Below are positions 20,814 to 21,715 of a stretch of 21,715 nt of DNA, piece by piece. Within the stretch, counting starts at the first letter, position 1. Each line of letters opens with the position of its first letter. A model generated the notes under the pieces. It was not told the origin of the DNA. It was given only the letters and a program-made list of their open reading frames with translations, and searched no databases. Both the position numbers and the translations under genes were made by a program. Source of the stretch: an uncultured Rhodovulum sp. (lineage in GTDB: Bacteria > Pseudomonadota > Alphaproteobacteria > Rhodobacterales > Rhodobacteraceae); the NCBI GenBank assembly GCA_946221765.1, contig CAMIMK010000012.1, positions 1 to 21,715 on the forward strand, written 5' to 3'.

Positions 20814-21715
20814 ATGACGAAACGGCTGCTCGATCCCGCCGGCCTCGCCTATGGCCTGCGCACCGCCGCCGGCGCGGTGGCGGCAATCTGGATCGCCTGG
20901 GGCCTCGGGCTGGAGCATCCGCAATGGGCGGGGATGACGGTCTGGGCCGCCTCGCAGCCGGTCCGGTCGCATCTCGTCGAGAAGAGCCTGTTCCGGGGCG
21001 GCGGCACCGTGATCGGCGCGGTCTTCGGCGTGCTTCTTGTCAGCGTCACCGCCCGGGCCGGCGCGCCGGCGCTTCTCGTCGGCGGCATCGCCCTCTGGCT
21101 CGGGCTCTGCGCCATGACCGGCAACCTGCTGCGCGGCTTCGCCAGCTACGGCGCGCTGCTCGCCGGCTATACGGCCGTCATGGTCGCCGTGCTCGACAGC
21201 GGGCATGCGGAAAATGTCCTCGGCCTCGGCCTCGACCGGAGCGCGACCGTCCTGATCGGCCTCCTCGTCGCGCTGGGGATCGGGCTCGTGCTGACGCCAC
21301 GCGGGGTGGAGGCCGGTCTTCCCGGCCGCCTGCGGGCGGCAAGCGCGCTCATCCTGCGCGAGATCGCCGCCACCCTCCGCGTGCCCGGCAGCGCGGACAG
21401 GGCGGCGCTCAACCGGACCCTCGCCGAACTTGCCACGGTCGACGATGCCGTCGATGGCGAGGGCGCCGGATCGCTCGCGGCCCGGCGCGAGGCCCACAAC
21501 CGCCGTCGCACGCTGATGGCGCAGGTCGGCGCCATCCTCTGGCTGCAGGCGCCCACGGCCGGTACCGACTTGGTCCGCGCGGCGTCGGTCGCCACGATCG
21601 CCGACGCCTTCGAGGCCAACGCCCCGATCCCCGACCGGCGCGCCGCGCTCGCCCGGGTGGCGCGCGGGGCCGAGCCGGGGCTGCGCCGGGTGCTGGCCGA
21701 GCTTGGCGACGCGCT
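20814..21715 (+). CDS. FUSC-family (aromatic acid exporter-like) membrane protein, N-terminal part
   Basis: The first 300 residues of a protein that runs off the right edge. It starts at the ATG at 20814, with GGAGG about 9 nt upstream. The opening segment LAYGLRTAAGAVAAIWIAWG is followed by MTVWAASQPVRSHLVEKSLF, then RGGGTVIGAVFGVLL, the signature of the FUSC/AaeB efflux family, whose first half has about six membrane spans. Hydrophobic segments recur at about 75-95, 110-130 and 143-162. A soluble helical region begins at about 165 and continues to the edge. Family members export aromatic carboxylic acids such as p-hydroxybenzoate or protect the envelope. The partner membrane-fusion protein, if any, would lie outside the window. 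Confidence 0.85.
   Translation, partial: MTKRLLDPAGLAYGLRTAAGAVAAIWIAWGLGLEHPQWAGMTVWAASQPVRSHLVEKSLFRGGGTVIGAVFGVLLVSVTARAGAPALLVGGIALWLGLCAMTGNLLRGFASYGALLAGYTAVMVAVLDSGHAENVLGLGLDRSATVLIGLLVALGIGLVLTPRGVEAGLPGRLRAASALILREIAATLRVPGSADRAALNRTLAELATVDDAVDGEGAGSLAARREAHNRRRTLMAQVGAILWLQAPTAGTDLVRAASVATIADAFEANAPIPDRRAALARVARGAEPGLRRVLAELGDA

Noticed and set aside
1..21715. CRISPR arrays, tRNA or rRNA genes, transposases, integrases, toxin-antitoxin or defence genes
   Set aside because: I looked for repeat-spacer periodicity, tRNA-like cloverleaf ends and signature motifs and saw none; every large region is explained by metabolic, transport or regulatory genes.

Overview
The window is very GC-rich (about 70% by eye), with almost every codon ending in G or C. 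Its gene families are typical of a metabolically versatile alphaproteobacterium: several ABC uptake cassettes, GntR, TetR and LysR regulators, and small catabolic operons. Rhodobacterales or a Rhodospirillales/Acetobacterales relative fits best, but no marker gene fixes the taxon. I see no rRNA, tRNA, CRISPR array, intact mobile element or phage gene. The window reads as an accessory catabolic region of a chromosome or large replicon.

Left part, minus strand (5.6 kb down to 1): one operon in the order ATPase, Tat-exported binding protein, two permeases (a complete spermidine/putrescine-type ABC importer), then an M24 creatinase-like hydrolase and an ornithine cyclodeaminase-family gene cut by the left edge. 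The M24 protein has lost the usual metal ligands, so a metal-free C-N hydrolase such as creatinase or ectoine hydrolase is more likely than a peptidase. A perfect TATAAT followed by two TTCGAA sites lies upstream.

5.7-9.8 kb: a second minus-strand operon encodes a polar-amino-acid binding protein, one permease and a TIM-barrel isomerase/epimerase, closed by a textbook intrinsic terminator. It has no ATPase. A divergent GntR/FCD regulator is the likely controller.

9.9-13.8 kb: a two-gene minus-strand operon encodes an old-yellow-enzyme/FAD oxidoreductase resembling N-methyl amino acid demethylases and a proline-racemase-fold enzyme with Ser/Thr in place of the catalytic Cys pair. A divergent TetR gene shares its control region, which carries a perfect 12-bp inverted repeat and, next to it, a hairpin burying the oxidoreductase ribosome binding site.

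13.9-16.4 kb: a 4,5-DOPA-dioxygenase-like LigB protein and an F420-reductase-like NAD(P) protein on the minus strand, with a divergent LysR gene. 16.7-21.7 kb, plus strand: an ArgE-like M20 deacetylase; a gluconate 5-dehydrogenase and gluconokinase pair; an NAD(P)-binding reductase behind an orphan operator; and a FUSC-family membrane protein cut by the right edge.

Taken together, the first 13 kb looks like a set of uptake-plus-breakdown modules for N-substituted or cyclic amino acids (proline betaines, hydroxyprolines, ectoine- or creatine-like compounds). The exact substrates cannot be read from sequence alone. The most unusual items are the active-site substitutions in three enzymes and the compact TetR/oxidoreductase control region.
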